DNA of 64,000 bases from Paenibacillus eucommiae (GCF_017874215.1 NZ_JAGGLB010000027.1:1-64000); one strand, 5' to 3'. Counted from the first letter of the stretch, positions 43,325 through 52,931 are shown. Notes: generated from the sequence alone by a model not told the origin. A program made the numbers and translations.

Positions 43325-44869
43325 ATGACAGGTTTCAGGGGAATACGCTGGGTAAAGGCACTTTTTAAGGGTCTTACAACCAAGCGCGAGAGCTTGACTG
43401 AATTAAACTCAGACAAGCAGAAATCATCTACGATGACAACAACGACGTTGACGGCAATTAACCAACACAAATGGCGGTTGTTATATGGAGCAAGTGCACT
43501 TACGCTTGTAGGGGCTATTGTTCTTTCAGGTAACCAATACGTTGCAAGCAATATGGTAGAAGGCTACCATGTGAAGTTATATGATCAAGAAATAGGTGTT
43601 GTGAGCAGCCAGCAGCTTATTGAAGAATACAAGAGCTCCAGGCCTCTTGAGATTCAGGAACAAAATCCTGATGTACATATGGAGTTGAATACTGACGGGG
43701 TTTCCACCGAGCCAGAAGTAGCTTATATGCTTGAGACGGATGACGCTGGTGTCATAGCGAAGCTGAACGAGTTACTCGTACCTCAGGCTCTGGGTGTAGA
43801 GCTTAGGGTTGACGAGAAGGTTGTTGCGGTTGTTAAGGATCAGGCCGCGGCAGATCAGATTTTGCAGCAAATAAGAGATCCTTTCACGCCCAAAGAGAAG
43901 GTTACGGGTAAGGTTAATGCGCTTTCAGCAGCGAATGCGGGGATGACTGATATCGGATCAGCTCCTTCGGAGCTTGAAAAGGTTGATTTTGTTGAAAAGG
44001 TCGAGACTGAAGAGGTTCCTATTGATCCGGACGTTCTCGAAGATCCGAAAGCCGTTGTGAAGAGATTGCAGACAGGTGGCATGCAGCCTACGAAATATAA
44101 AGTGGTGGAAGGGGACTGTGTCTCCTGCATTGCCCAGAAATTTGGGACTTCTACGAAATTCATTCATGAGAATAACCCGGGTATTGAGGACGATAAGCTG
44201 AAAATAGGGCAGGAGATTGATCTGACTGTGCTGAAGCCAGTTATTTCGGTCAAAACTCTGGAGCGTGTCGTGCAAAACCATGAAATACAGTTTGATACGG
44301 AATATATTCAAGATGATTCGCTGCGGGTTGGCATTATTCAGCCAGTCTCAGCTGGTAAGAACGGGATGAAGAAAGTTACGATTCAAGTGACGAAGGTGAA
44401 TGGACAGCTGCTGAGCGAGGAGCTCGTGAGTGAAGACCTGATTGAGGCGCCAGTCGTCGCCAAGGCCAGGAGAGGCACCAAGGTAGTTCTCGGAGAAGGG
44501 ACAGGCAAGTTCTCATGGCCGGTAATTTCCCCCAACATAAGCAGCACCTTTGGACAGAGATGGGGCAGGCTCCATAAAGGCATTGATATAACGGGCAATA
44601 AGAATATCCAATCAGCAGATAATGGAAAAGTGGTTGAAACCGGCTACAAAAGTGATTACGGCAATTATATTATTATCGATCATATGAATGGTTACGAAAC
44701 ATTATACGGGCATTTGAGTAAAATTATCAGCTCCAAGGGAGACATCGTCGAAAAGGGCGAAAAGATTGGAGTTATGGGCAGTACCGGCGATTCTACCGGG
44801 GTCCATTTGCATTTTGAAATTCATAAAAAAGGCTCTTTGGAGAATCCTCTGAAGTATCTGAGCCGTTAA
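43325..44869 (+). CDS. M23 family metallopeptidase with LysM and G5 domains
   Basis: A 514-residue cell-wall endopeptidase. A membrane helix (about 50-72) anchors it, then a coiled segment, a LysM peptidoglycan-binding domain (about 257-305), a G5 domain (about 308-385) and a C-terminal M23 lysostaphin-like domain with HKGIDI and HLHFEIH metal ligands. The LysM core reads VVEGDCVSCIAQKF, where a Thr and a Ser or Thr are usual; the two cysteines may form a disulfide. AAAGGGAG precedes ATG 43325. It sits just upstream of walRK, whose regulon includes such enzymes. A terminator follows. Confidence 0.9.
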   Translation: MTGFRGIRWVKALFKGLTTKRESLTELNSDKQKSSTMTTTTLTAINQHKWRLLYGASALTLVGAIVLSGNQYVASNMVEGYHVKLYDQEIGVVSSQQLIEEYKSSRPLEIQEQNPDVHMELNTDGVSTEPEVAYMLETDDAGVIAKLNELLVPQALGVELRVDEKVVAVVKDQAAADQILQQIRDPFTPKEKVTGKVNALSAANAGMTDIGSAPSELEKVDFVEKVETEEVPIDPDVLEDPKAVVKRLQTGGMQPTKYKVVEGDCVSCIAQKFGTSTKFIHENNPGIEDDKLKIGQEIDLTVLKPVISVKTLERVVQNHEIQFDTEYIQDDSLRVGIIQPVSAGKNGMKKVTIQVTKVNGQLLSEELVSEDLIEAPVVAKARRGTKVVLGEGTGKFSWPVISPNISSTFGQRWGRLHKGIDITGNKNIQSADNGKVVETGYKSDYGNYIIIDHMNGYETLYGHLSKIISSKGDIVEKGEKIGVMGSTGDSTGVHLHFEIHKKGSLENPLKYLSR

Positions 44870-44876
44870 AACGGCC

Positions 44877-44921
44877 GAAGAGGCATGGGTGCACCTGAAT
44901 ACAGGTTCCATGTCTCTTTTT
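44877..44921 (+). terminator. terminator between the M23 gene and walR
   Basis: AGAGGCATGG and CCATGTCTCT pair (one mismatch) with an inner ACCTG/CAGGT stem, followed by five Ts. Confidence 0.75.
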
Positions 44922-44985
44922 GCTTGAAGATATGTTAAAATAGATAGAGCAACAAGCATTGGATATCAACTAGGTGGTGGTAGGT

Positions 44986-45702
44986 TTGTTTGGAAAAATT
45001 CTGGTCGTGGACGACGAACAACCCATTGCAGATATACTTAAATTTAATTTGGAAAAAGAAGGCTACTACGTCATTTGTGCTTATGATGGCGGTAAAGCAG
45101 TGGAGCTTGCTTTCTCCGAACAGCCGGATCTCATTTTGTTGGATCTTATGCTTCCCGTTAAGGATGGCATGGATGTGTGCCGCGAGGTTCGCTCCAAGCT
45201 GAATACTCCGATTATTATGCTGACGGCGAAGGATACGGAGCTGGATAAGGTATTGGGGCTGGAAATGGGCGCTGATGATTATGTGACCAAGCCTTTTGGC
45301 ACCCGTGAGCTGTTAGCCCGCGTTAAGGCGCATTTGCGAAGGCAGACGAAGGCACAGACCCCGCAGGAGAACGACGAACAGCGTCAAGGTCTGCGTATTC
45401 ATGGGCTTTTTATCGATACGGATATGTATATGGTGTACCGGGATGGTGAGCCGCTGGATCTTACGCATCGCGAGTTTGAGCTGATTCAGTATTTAGCCAA
45501 GCATTCCGGCAAGGTTATGACCCGGGAGCATCTGCTTCAGGCGGTATGGGGCTTTGAGTACTTCGGTGATGTGCGGACCGTGGACGTGACGATTAGACGG
45601 CTGCGTGAGAAGCTGGAGGCGGACCCAAGCCGTCCGGAATATATTATGACTCGGCGGGGACTTGGTTATATGATGCGGAGTCCGAAAGCCGGAGGATTCT
45701 AA
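44986..45702 (+). CDS. walR: response regulator WalR (YycF)
   Basis: A 238-residue OmpR-family regulator, essential in most Firmicutes, that controls cell-wall hydrolases. The receiver domain has Asp9/Asp10 and the phospho-acceptor Asp53 (ILLDLMLP), and the winged-helix domain ends GYMMRSP. The frame opens at GTG 44974, but TTG 44986 starts FGKILVVDDEQPIADIL after AGGTGGTGG and aligns with WalR. Its stop overlaps the walK start (TAATG). Confidence 0.96.
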   Translation: MFGKILVVDDEQPIADILKFNLEKEGYYVICAYDGGKAVELAFSEQPDLILLDLMLPVKDGMDVCREVRSKLNTPIIMLTAKDTELDKVLGLEMGADDYVTKPFGTRELLARVKAHLRRQTKAQTPQENDEQRQGLRIHGLFIDTDMYMVYRDGEPLDLTHREFELIQYLAKHSGKVMTREHLLQAVWGFEYFGDVRTVDVTIRRLREKLEADPSRPEYIMTRRGLGYMMRSPKAGGF

Positions 45703-47540
45703 TGAAAGCCGTTCGCTTTTTTCAATCGATTCAGGCGAAACTAGTTATTATCTATGTATTGCTCATCCTCATTGCCATGCAGTTGATTGGCGTTTATTTC
45801 TATCGGACATTGGAAAATTATTTCAAGACAGACTTTCTGGATTCCCGGGATAAGCAGGTGACGCTGCTGTCTGACTTGATCTTCGAGCCGTACTTTCTGG
45901 GAAATCAACAAGAGAGCAAGACTGAGGATGGCAAAAGAACGTATACGGATTGGAGCGATGTCAATAATTTATTTGCGATCAGTAATGCCGAGATCCAAAT
46001 TATTGATGCAAATGGTATTGTCATCAGTACTTCCGTGCCGAGTCATCAGGAAATTGTCGGGCACAAGAACCCTCAGACTGAAGTATCACGTGCACTTCAA
46101 GGTATTAAGAATCAGCGTATTTTCAAGGATACGGATGGCTATCGTAAGCTGATTATCGCCAAGCCGGTAGGCAATGGTGTCAGGGTGCTGGGTGCTGTAT
46201 ATTTCATTGCAAGTATGGAGGAAATGTATAATACGCTGGGCAGTATTTTTCGAATTTTGCTGACGGGAACGATTATTGCGCTTGGTCTTACGGCAGTGCT
46301 CGGTGTTATGCTTTCAAATACGATAACAAGACCAATTAAGGAAATTACGAAGCTGGCGACAGCGGTTGCTGACGGGGACTTTGACCAACAGGTGATGGTC
46401 CGGGGGAAGGACGAGATTGGCCAGCTAGGGCATACGTTCAACTTCATGATGAATCGCTTGAAGGAGGCTTTATCGCTCAATGAAGAGGAGAAGGACAAGC
46501 TTGCTTCGATTCTGACGAATATGAACGATGGTGTTATAGCTGCGGATGAGTTCGGGAGGGTTATCGTACTGAACCGCAGGGCCAAGCAAATTCTTCAAGT
46601 AGAGGAAGAAACAACCATTGGCAAGGAAATAGCTGCGGTTCTGGGCATGCCAGGCGAAGCGATCCAAGAATATGTCAGCAGTGTCAATAATATGACGGTG
46701 CTCGAAATTCATCTTCCGGATGATGAAGAACAACTGGTTGTCAGGGTAACTTTCACTCCGATTCATCGAAGAGGTGAAGGGGTGAGTGGTACGATAGCGG
46801 TGCTTCAGGATGTCACGGAGCAAGAGAAGCTGGAGCAAGCACGTCGTGAGTTCGTAGCCAACGTGTCACATGAGCTGAGGACACCACTGACGACGATCAA
46901 GAGCTATCTGGAAGCTTTGGACGATGGAGCTATGGATGACCATCAGCTGGCCACCAGGTTTCTAGGAGTAACCCGCAGTGAAACGGAGCGGATGATCAGG
47001 CTTGTTACCGATTTATTGCATTTATCCAGGCTGGATTCGAAGCAGGCGATAATTGCTAAGGAATCGACTGTCGTTTCCGAGATGCTGGAGGAGGTTGCCG
47101 ACCGGTTTTCGTTTCAGCTGCAGCAGCGGCGGATTCGGATTGTGATCCGGATCGAGCAGGGCATAAGCCGGATTATGCTGGATCGCGATAAAATTGACCA
47201 GGTACTCGATAATCTTGTATCCAATGCGATTAAATATACGGCAGACGAGGGAACGATTCATATATTGGCGCGTCCTGTGGACAAGGATTTATTGCAAATT
47301 TCTGTGCAAGATACGGGAATTGGGATTCCCAAAAAGGATCTGGAGCGTATTTTCGAACGCTTCTATCGGGTGGATAAGGCCCGCTCACGCAATATGGGCG
47401 GTACAGGACTTGGACTTTCTATTGCCCGGGAAATTATAAAAGCTCACGGGGGAGCTATATCCCTTGAATCTGAGTTCGGACAGGGAACGAAAGTGGTGTT
47501 CACCCTGCCTGTTCAAGCAGAGGAAAGTGAAGCGATATGA
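45702..47540 (+). CDS. walK: sensor histidine kinase WalK (YycG)
   Basis: A 612-residue sensor with two membrane helices (about 13-33, 183-203) flanking an extracellular domain, then HAMP (about 203-255), PAS (about 265-370), HisKA with His390 in NVSHELRTPL, and an HATPase with DNLVSNAIKYT, DTGIGIP and GGTGLGL. It phosphorylates WalR in response to wall and division status. It overlaps walR by 1 bp and walH by 4 bp. Confidence 0.97.
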   Translation: MKAVRFFQSIQAKLVIIYVLLILIAMQLIGVYFYRTLENYFKTDFLDSRDKQVTLLSDLIFEPYFLGNQQESKTEDGKRTYTDWSDVNNLFAISNAEIQIIDANGIVISTSVPSHQEIVGHKNPQTEVSRALQGIKNQRIFKDTDGYRKLIIAKPVGNGVRVLGAVYFIASMEEMYNTLGSIFRILLTGTIIALGLTAVLGVMLSNTITRPIKEITKLATAVADGDFDQQVMVRGKDEIGQLGHTFNFMMNRLKEALSLNEEEKDKLASILTNMNDGVIAADEFGRVIVLNRRAKQILQVEEETTIGKEIAAVLGMPGEAIQEYVSSVNNMTVLEIHLPDDEEQLVVRVTFTPIHRRGEGVSGTIAVLQDVTEQEKLEQARREFVANVSHELRTPLTTIKSYLEALDDGAMDDHQLATRFLGVTRSETERMIRLVTDLLHLSRLDSKQAIIAKESTVVSEMLEEVADRFSFQLQQRRIRIVIRIEQGISRIMLDRDKIDQVLDNLVSNAIKYTADEGTIHILARPVDKDLLQISVQDTGIGIPKKDLERIFERFYRVDKARSRNMGGTGLGLSIAREIIKAHGGAISLESEFGQGTKVVFTLPVQAEESEAI

Positions 47541-48826
47541 TGGATAAGCTGAAGACGCTAGTACTTGTGCTGCTTATTCTGGGCAGCTTGTATCAAAGCT
47601 ATCTGCTCGCTTACAGCTCTCCCAAGCCAGAGTCTGTTCAGCAGAATGATTATGTTCAAACTGAGCTGCTTGGAGCACCAGCAGAGCTGGCAGGCTTACT
47701 TTTTCCCGATCAGATTATCGTTCATATGGGTGAGGATCAGCATTCTGTGTTGTATCCTGGCAGCTATGGCTTTGAATCTCTGCTTGACAATATTACAAAG
47801 CGGAGCATTGAAGGCTTTGCCAAAACATCTATATTTTTAAGCACAATCAACTGGGATGAAATAAGGACGAAGGAGCAGGGAGTGGAGATCCGTTTTCGAG
47901 ATGGACTTCCGATTACTGTGCTGCAGAAGCTTCTGCAAATTAAAGGTGATCTGCCTTTAGATAATGATATTATTACCAGGATATGGATTTTTACGAATGG
48001 TGAAATAGAGGATGTGCGAACTTTTCTGTTCACTGACTCGCCAAGTGTGAGCTATGAGATTACGAAGGCTGACTTTACGAGCAAGGATTTGGAAAAATTT
48101 GTATCGAATTATGGCAATCCTTTGGATTTGTACAAAACGAGTAATGGTGAATATTATTTGCCTGTTAAACCGCTTGCTGTTACAGGGTATTCGTTTAAAT
48201 ATAATCAGTTTACAGCCGAACAGCTGAAGCGCAGCCTGTTTGTCGACCCGGGGATCACCCGGAACCTGAAGGAGAGAAATGGCTCGGAAATTTACACGGA
48301 TGCCAAACGCGGACTGCAAATTAATAATGAGCAGCGCTGGTTCAATTACTCGGATCCTGTAGCACCCGTAGACAGCAAGAATGATGTCAGCGAAAATTTG
48401 CTGGCCGGTGTGCAGTTTGTAAATCAGCATGGGGGCTGGGATGGCAATTATGCCGTTGTACGCACGCCTCAGCGCCAGGCCTTTTCTAACCAGACTTTTA
48501 TATTCAGGCAGTATTATGATGCTTTCCCGATTGTTAATTCGCGGACGGATGAGGGCTTCGGCATTATTAAGCTTTTGATCCAGAAAGGTATTGTATCCGG
48601 TTATGAACGCTCGATGGTGCTGCCAGATGAGAAGACTGCAGTGCGTACGCCGCTGGAGCTTCCGGGAGCTGAAGCTTTGGAGGCGCGATTGAAAAACTAT
48701 CAACGTTCATCAAGCATCGTCTCGATATATCCTGCTTATACACCGATTATTAAGGAAGATAGCGTGGTGCTGTCTCCTGTATGGGCTTTGGAGTTTCGCG
48801 ATGGCACGTTGGATTTTATCCAGTAA
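47537..48826 (+). CDS. walH: two-component system regulatory protein WalH (YycH)
   Basis: A 429-residue protein with one N-terminal membrane helix (about 5-25) and a large extracytoplasmic region, as in YycH, which binds WalK and modulates its activity. The start is ATG-ATG at 47537/47540 overlapping walK. Its position between walK and walI is the conserved operon order. Confidence 0.9.
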   Translation: MMDKLKTLVLVLLILGSLYQSYLLAYSSPKPESVQQNDYVQTELLGAPAELAGLLFPDQIIVHMGEDQHSVLYPGSYGFESLLDNITKRSIEGFAKTSIFLSTINWDEIRTKEQGVEIRFRDGLPITVLQKLLQIKGDLPLDNDIITRIWIFTNGEIEDVRTFLFTDSPSVSYEITKADFTSKDLEKFVSNYGNPLDLYKTSNGEYYLPVKPLAVTGYSFKYNQFTAEQLKRSLFVDPGITRNLKERNGSEIYTDAKRGLQINNEQRWFNYSDPVAPVDSKNDVSENLLAGVQFVNQHGGWDGNYAVVRTPQRQAFSNQTFIFRQYYDAFPIVNSRTDEGFGIIKLLIQKGIVSGYERSMVLPDEKTAVRTPLELPGAEALEARLKNYQRSSSIVSIYPAYTPIIKEDSVVLSPVWALEFRDGTLDFIQ

Positions 48827-48831
48827 TTTTA

Positions 48832-48873
48832 AGCAATAAGCAATAAGCAATAAGCGATAAGTAGTAAGTAAGA
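48832..48873 (+). repeat. 7-bp tandem repeat between walH and walI
   Basis: AGCAATA is repeated about three times and then decays to AGCGATA and AGTAGTA. It ends next to the walI ribosome binding site, so copy number could change walH-walI spacing. Confidence 0.8.
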
Positions 48874-48885
48874 GGGAGGGACGCT

Positions 48886-49668
48886 ATGGACTGGGGCCGG
48901 GCAAAAATGATTCTGATTCTTTCTTTTCTGTTTCTGAATATGATTCTCGGTTTCCAGCTATGGAATGGGATGTCGGAGCAAACGCAGCTCGCGGCAGATA
49001 CGTCCGGTTTGGTAGAAGAGCTGAATAGGGTCATGAATGCCAAAAATATTCGCCTTACGAAGGAGCTTCCCAATGAAGTCCCTAAATTAAAGGAAATAAC
49101 GGTTAAAGTGAATGAGAGCATCGGATTGAATGAAAAGATTGCGCTCAGCACCCCAACCACGATAACGAGGATTCTCGCCAAGGGAGCCGGCAAGGATGAC
49201 CCGGCAAGGAAGGAAATCCAGAAGCTGGATTTGTATCAGTTCGATGCTGTAGCCAGTAAGGATGGCATGTTTGTTTTCAATCAGACCTATGATTCCCTGC
49301 CCATGTTCGAGGTGAAGACGGAGCTCTATGAAACTGAAGGGCAAATTGTCAGCTACCGGCAAGCTTATGTGGAAGTAGAGTCCGATGATACACAGAAGGA
49401 GCAGACAATTATTCCTGCACAGCTGGCTGTCCGCAGTCTGGTGGAGAATTATTTGCTGGAAGGCTCTGTCATTATTGATGTAAGACTTGGCTATCATGGT
49501 CAGCTGTACAATTCACAGACGCAGTATATGGCTCCTCATTGGCGTGTGGCTTTAGGGAGTGGAGATATTTATTATGTGCAAGCATTCAATGGGGCTGTGG
49601 TGATACCGCAGACAGGCATCGATGATGCTCAGGATATTCTTGGTGGAGCCAAGAGCACTCCGAAGTAG
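48886..49668 (+). CDS. walI: two-component system regulatory protein WalI (YycI)
   Basis: A 260-residue membrane-anchored protein (helix about 7-25) with an extracytoplasmic domain of the YycI type, containing the YYVQAFNGAVV C-terminal strand. It forms a complex with WalH and WalK. GAGGGAGGGACGCT precedes ATG 48886. Confidence 0.9.
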   Translation: MDWGRAKMILILSFLFLNMILGFQLWNGMSEQTQLAADTSGLVEELNRVMNAKNIRLTKELPNEVPKLKEITVKVNESIGLNEKIALSTPTTITRILAKGAGKDDPARKEIQKLDLYQFDAVASKDGMFVFNQTYDSLPMFEVKTELYETEGQIVSYRQAYVEVESDDTQKEQTIIPAQLAVRSLVENYLLEGSVIIDVRLGYHGQLYNSQTQYMAPHWRVALGSGDIYYVQAFNGAVVIPQTGIDDAQDILGGAKSTPK

Positions 49669-49755
49669 TGACAGGAAAGAAAAGTAAGTGTAAAAATAGC
49701 TGGAAAAGTAGAAAAGCAAGCCGAAAAAAGTTAGTGTAGCAGAGGAGCAAGTGCA

Positions 49756-50562
49756 ATGGCAGTAAGGTTTACCGTATTATCAAGCGGATCTACAGGGAAC
49801 GCGATGGTCGTTCAGAGCGGCGAGGTCAATCTGCTGGTGGATGTCGGCTTTAGCGCCAAGAAGATGGAGCAGCTCATGAAGGAAAGAGAGCTTGCAGCCA
49901 GTGAAATTGATGCTATTCTGGTGACTCATGAGCATTCAGATCATATTAAAGGCTTGGGCGCATTCGCCCGCAAGTATGATTTGCCAATCTATGCTAATGA
50001 GAAAACCTGGGAAGAGCTGAACCGGCAGATCGGCGTCATTGCAGAAGAAAACAAGCATGTGATGGAAACGGGGGCAGTCCGTGATTTTGGCACCCTGCAG
50101 GTAGAATCTTTTGGAATTTCCCATGATGCGGCCGAGCCTGTGGGATTCTGTTTCCACGAGGGCGAGCATAAGCTTAGTCTGGCAACGGATTTGGGCTACA
50201 TGAGCTCGAAGGTGAAGGAGAAGATTGTGGATTCTGACGCTCTGGTGCTGGAGACGAACCATGATGTGGAAATGCTCCGTGTCGGCCATTATCCATGGAA
50301 TATCAAGCGGCGAATTCTTGGCGATAAGGGCCATTTGTCGAATGAGGCTGCCGGAGAAGCGCTTAGTGAAGTGATGACCGGCAAAACCAAATCCGTGTAT
50401 ATGGCCCATCTTAGCCGCGATCATAATATGATAGATTTAGCCAGAATGACGGTGAATAACCTTTTGGAAAGTAAAGGGGTTGCCCTGGACTCGAAAAATC
50501 TGGAGCTGAAGGATACATATTTCGACCGGCCAACAAAGTGGGAAACTTTGGGTGAGGAATAG
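49756..50562 (+). CDS. walJ: WalJ/YycJ metallo-beta-lactamase-fold hydrolase
   Basis: A 268-residue MBL-fold protein with the metal motif THEHSDHIKG, LATDLGY and ETNHD, as in YycJ, which has nuclease activity and links replication or repair to cell-wall synthesis. AGAGGAGCAAGTGCA precedes ATG 49756. It ends the walRKHIJ operon. Confidence 0.93.
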   Translation: MAVRFTVLSSGSTGNAMVVQSGEVNLLVDVGFSAKKMEQLMKERELAASEIDAILVTHEHSDHIKGLGAFARKYDLPIYANEKTWEELNRQIGVIAEENKHVMETGAVRDFGTLQVESFGISHDAAEPVGFCFHEGEHKLSLATDLGYMSSKVKEKIVDSDALVLETNHDVEMLRVGHYPWNIKRRILGDKGHLSNEAAGEALSEVMTGKTKSVYMAHLSRDHNMIDLARMTVNNLLESKGVALDSKNLELKDTYFDRPTKWETLGEE

Positions 50563-50582
50563 GGACTGATAGCTACTAAAGA

Positions 50583-50630
50583 TGCAAATAGTAGATAAAA
50601 ATAGTAGATAAAAATAGCAGATGGAAATAG
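50583..50630 (+). repeat. 14-bp tandem repeat after walJ
   Basis: AAATAGTAGATAAA is present in about three degenerate copies between the convergent ends of walJ and the next minus-strand gene. Confidence 0.75.
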
Positions 50631-50635
50631 TTGTG

Positions 50636-50836
50636 CTAAGGGCTTATTAAGCTGTTGTCCATATGGTTCAACTCTTGGGCTTTATCCGTTAACTCCTCGA
50701 GGGTGATAATGCCTTTGTGGGTGAGAAGCTCAATAAGTGCGGAGAGCAGTAGAGATTGATGGTAATGACTGTCCTTAAGATCGGCAAGCTTGCCAATCAT
50801 ATTGATTTCGTCCAAATGGGGATGGATGCGATTCAT
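50636..50836 (-). CDS. hypothetical protein (66 aa)
   Basis: A 66-residue, mainly helical protein, MNRIHPHLDEINMIGKLADL onward. AAGGAG lies 8 bp before ATG 50834-50836, good support for translation. It is convergent with walJ and divergent from htrA. Composition (His, Leu, Glu) suggests a small soluble helical bundle. No family is recognised. Confidence 0.6.
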   Translation of the reverse strand: MNRIHPHLDEINMIGKLADLKDSHYHQSLLLSALIELLTHKGIITLEELTDKAQELNHMDNSLISP

Positions 50837-50978
50837 GGTACATTCTCCTTCTCTAGAACTCTAGTTTTGAAATGAAAGATTACTTACTACTAGTTTAGGC
50901 AAAAGGAACGGAAAACATTCCTATTTTGATAAGAAAAATCAGCCATGCATAATTAGCAAAGCAAAGGGGGGACCGGGG

Positions 50979-52190
50979 ATGAGTTTTTTCGAAGACGATT
51001 TTTATTCAACAAAGCCTTCTAAAGAGCGTCAACAGCGTCAATGGAAACAAAAAGATAAAAGGACGGCCCGCTTAAGTGCCGCGGATCAAAAGCTATTGGT
51101 CATGCTCACAGCGGGAATCGGCGGTGTAATCGGATTAGTCTTGTTAATCTGGCTGGTTGGACTTATTAATGTTCATCCCTCCAATGAGGCTCAAGCAGTG
51201 ACAGCTGTTGTCCCGGTTTCCCTCGAATCAACTTTGCTAACGGATAATCCGTTCGTTGGTGTTGCAGATAAGATCAAGCCTGCTGTTGTAAGTGTGATCA
51301 CTACGGCGAAGGGTGAGGGAGAGAGTGGGAGCAGCGCAGGCTCTGGCGTTATTTTTCAGAAAAATGGAAGCCGGATTTTGGTGCTGACGAACAACCATGT
51401 GGTTGACGGGGGAACAGATTTTGAGATTATTACGGGTCAGGGTGAGCATCGGAAGGCTTCGCTGATAGGGAAAGATCTGATTACGGATCTGGCTGTATTG
51501 GAAGCTGATGGCGACGGTATGAAGGCGGTTGCTGAGTTTGGAGATTCAGATTCCTTAAGAGCGGGTGAATTTGCCATTGCTGTGGGGATTCCTCTAGGGC
51601 TTGGCTATACGCCAACGGTTACATTAGGGATGATCTCGCTGCCGAGCCGAACGATTCCGGTTTCCTTAGGCCGCGAAGGCGACTATGATTGGGAAATGGA
51701 TGTTATTCAGACGGATGCCGCTATTAATCAAGGCAACAGCGGCGGACCGCTGGTTAATATTGAAGGCAAGGTCGTCGGAATCAACAGCATGAAAATTTCT
51801 GATACCGGCGTTGAAGGACTAGGCTTCGCCATTCCGATCAATTCGGTTAAGCCTATTATCGAGAGCTTGATCACGAACCATAAGGTGAAACGCCCGTTGC
51901 TGGGTGTGTCTACGCTGGAGCTGCAATCTTTTAAAGGGACGGATGTATTAAAGCTGCCAGAGGATGTGAAGACTGGAGTTATCGTATTCGATGTCTCAGG
52001 ACCAGCCAAGGAAGCGGGTATTAAGGCGGAGGACGTGATCGTCAAGCTGGATGACCAGGACATTCCTACTACAATTGCCTTGCGTAAGTACCTATACAAT
52101 GAGAAAAAGATTGGCGATAAGATAAAGGTCGTTTTTTACCGCGGCAGCAAGAAGATGGATGCTGTGGTGACTCTGGTTGAGGCACAATAA
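50979..52190 (+). CDS. S1C family serine protease HtrA/DegP-like
   Basis: A 403-residue membrane-anchored protease. A cytosolic basic N terminus, one membrane helix (about 40-64), a trypsin-like domain with His140, Asp170 and Ser254 (GNSGGP), and a C-terminal PDZ domain (about 300-395). It degrades misfolded proteins outside the membrane. AAAGGGGGG precedes ATG 50979. Its position after walJ matches yycK/htrC in Bacillus. Confidence 0.94.
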   Translation: MSFFEDDFYSTKPSKERQQRQWKQKDKRTARLSAADQKLLVMLTAGIGGVIGLVLLIWLVGLINVHPSNEAQAVTAVVPVSLESTLLTDNPFVGVADKIKPAVVSVITTAKGEGESGSSAGSGVIFQKNGSRILVLTNNHVVDGGTDFEIITGQGEHRKASLIGKDLITDLAVLEADGDGMKAVAEFGDSDSLRAGEFAIAVGIPLGLGYTPTVTLGMISLPSRTIPVSLGREGDYDWEMDVIQTDAAINQGNSGGPLVNIEGKVVGINSMKISDTGVEGLGFAIPINSVKPIIESLITNHKVKRPLLGVSTLELQSFKGTDVLKLPEDVKTGVIVFDVSGPAKEAGIKAEDVIVKLDDQDIPTTIALRKYLYNEKKIGDKIKVVFYRGSKKMDAVVTLVEAQ

Positions 52191-52228
52191 TAAAGAAGCA
52201 GATTTTTCAGACTAGTGAGGTAGCTTAT

Positions 52229-52396
52229 ATGTATGTAGTATGCAAAGAGCATCTAGAGATCGGCATTGATCAATTCGTGGACGAATATGAGGAAGCCCCA
52301 GACATTATCGACCTGGAGGAAGCTCATTTCGCGAAGTGGGATCCTCCCAGGACCTGTGAGCATTGTGATGCGGAGCCTCGGTTTTTGGTGGTTTGA
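52229..52396 (+). CDS. CxxH/CxxC protein
   Basis: A 55-residue protein starting MYVVCKEHLE and ending EPRFLVV. CKEH and CEHC give the CxxH and CxxC motifs for which the family is named, which probably bind zinc. GTGAGGTAGCTTAT precedes ATG 52229. It lies between htrA and rlmH as in Bacillus. The function is unknown. Confidence 0.85.
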   Translation: MYVVCKEHLEIGIDQFVDEYEEAPDIIDLEEAHFAKWDPPRTCEHCDAEPRFLVV

Positions 52397-52416
52397 GGAT
52401 TAGGATAAGACATGAG

Positions 52417-52915
52417 AGCGTTGGGATTTGAGGGTTTAGGATTGAGGATTAAGGATAAAGGATAAAGGACTAAGGATTGAGAATTAAGGATTAAAGATTA
52501 AGGATTAAGGATTAAAAAATAAGAAATAAGAAATAAGAAATAAGGATTAAGGATTAAGGATGGGAGATGGGGGCTGTTTTGGGCTTCCATTTTTGTTTTT
52601 TTGTGGGTGAGAGATGAAAGATGTAGGGCAAAAGATGGAAGAAAAAGATGAAAGATAAGAGATAAGAGATAAGAGATAAGAGATAAGAGATGGAAGAAAA
52701 AAGATGAAAGATGAAAGAAAAAGACGGAAGAAAATAATAAAGAAAAAGATGTAAGAAAAAATAAAAGAAAGAGACGGAAGAAAAAAGATAGGAGAAAAAA
52801 GAAAAAGATGGAAGAAGAAAGATAAGAGATAAGAGATAAGAGATAAGAGATAAGAGATAGAAGAAAAAAGATGAATGAAAAAGAAAAGAAGAAAATGAAG
52901 TAGTTACTTTTGAGC
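52417..52915 (+). repeat. purine-rich heptamer satellite (about 500 bp)
   Basis: The gene-free interval between the CxxH/CxxC gene and rlmH is nearly devoid of C on the + strand. It holds arrays of GGATTAA and AAATAAG (52.44-52.56 kb), then two arrays of AGATAAG in about six copies each (about 52653-52690 and 52820-52858), separated by GATGGAAGAAAAA-type degenerate repeats. Minus-strand ORFs across it encode Ser/Leu/Phe low-complexity sequence and are not genes. Confidence 0.92.
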
Positions 52916-52931
52916 AAAGGATGTAAGTAGG

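Noticed and set aside
52640..52860. CRISPR array
   Set aside because: The repeat units are only 7 bp and contiguous, with no unique spacers and no cas genes nearby.
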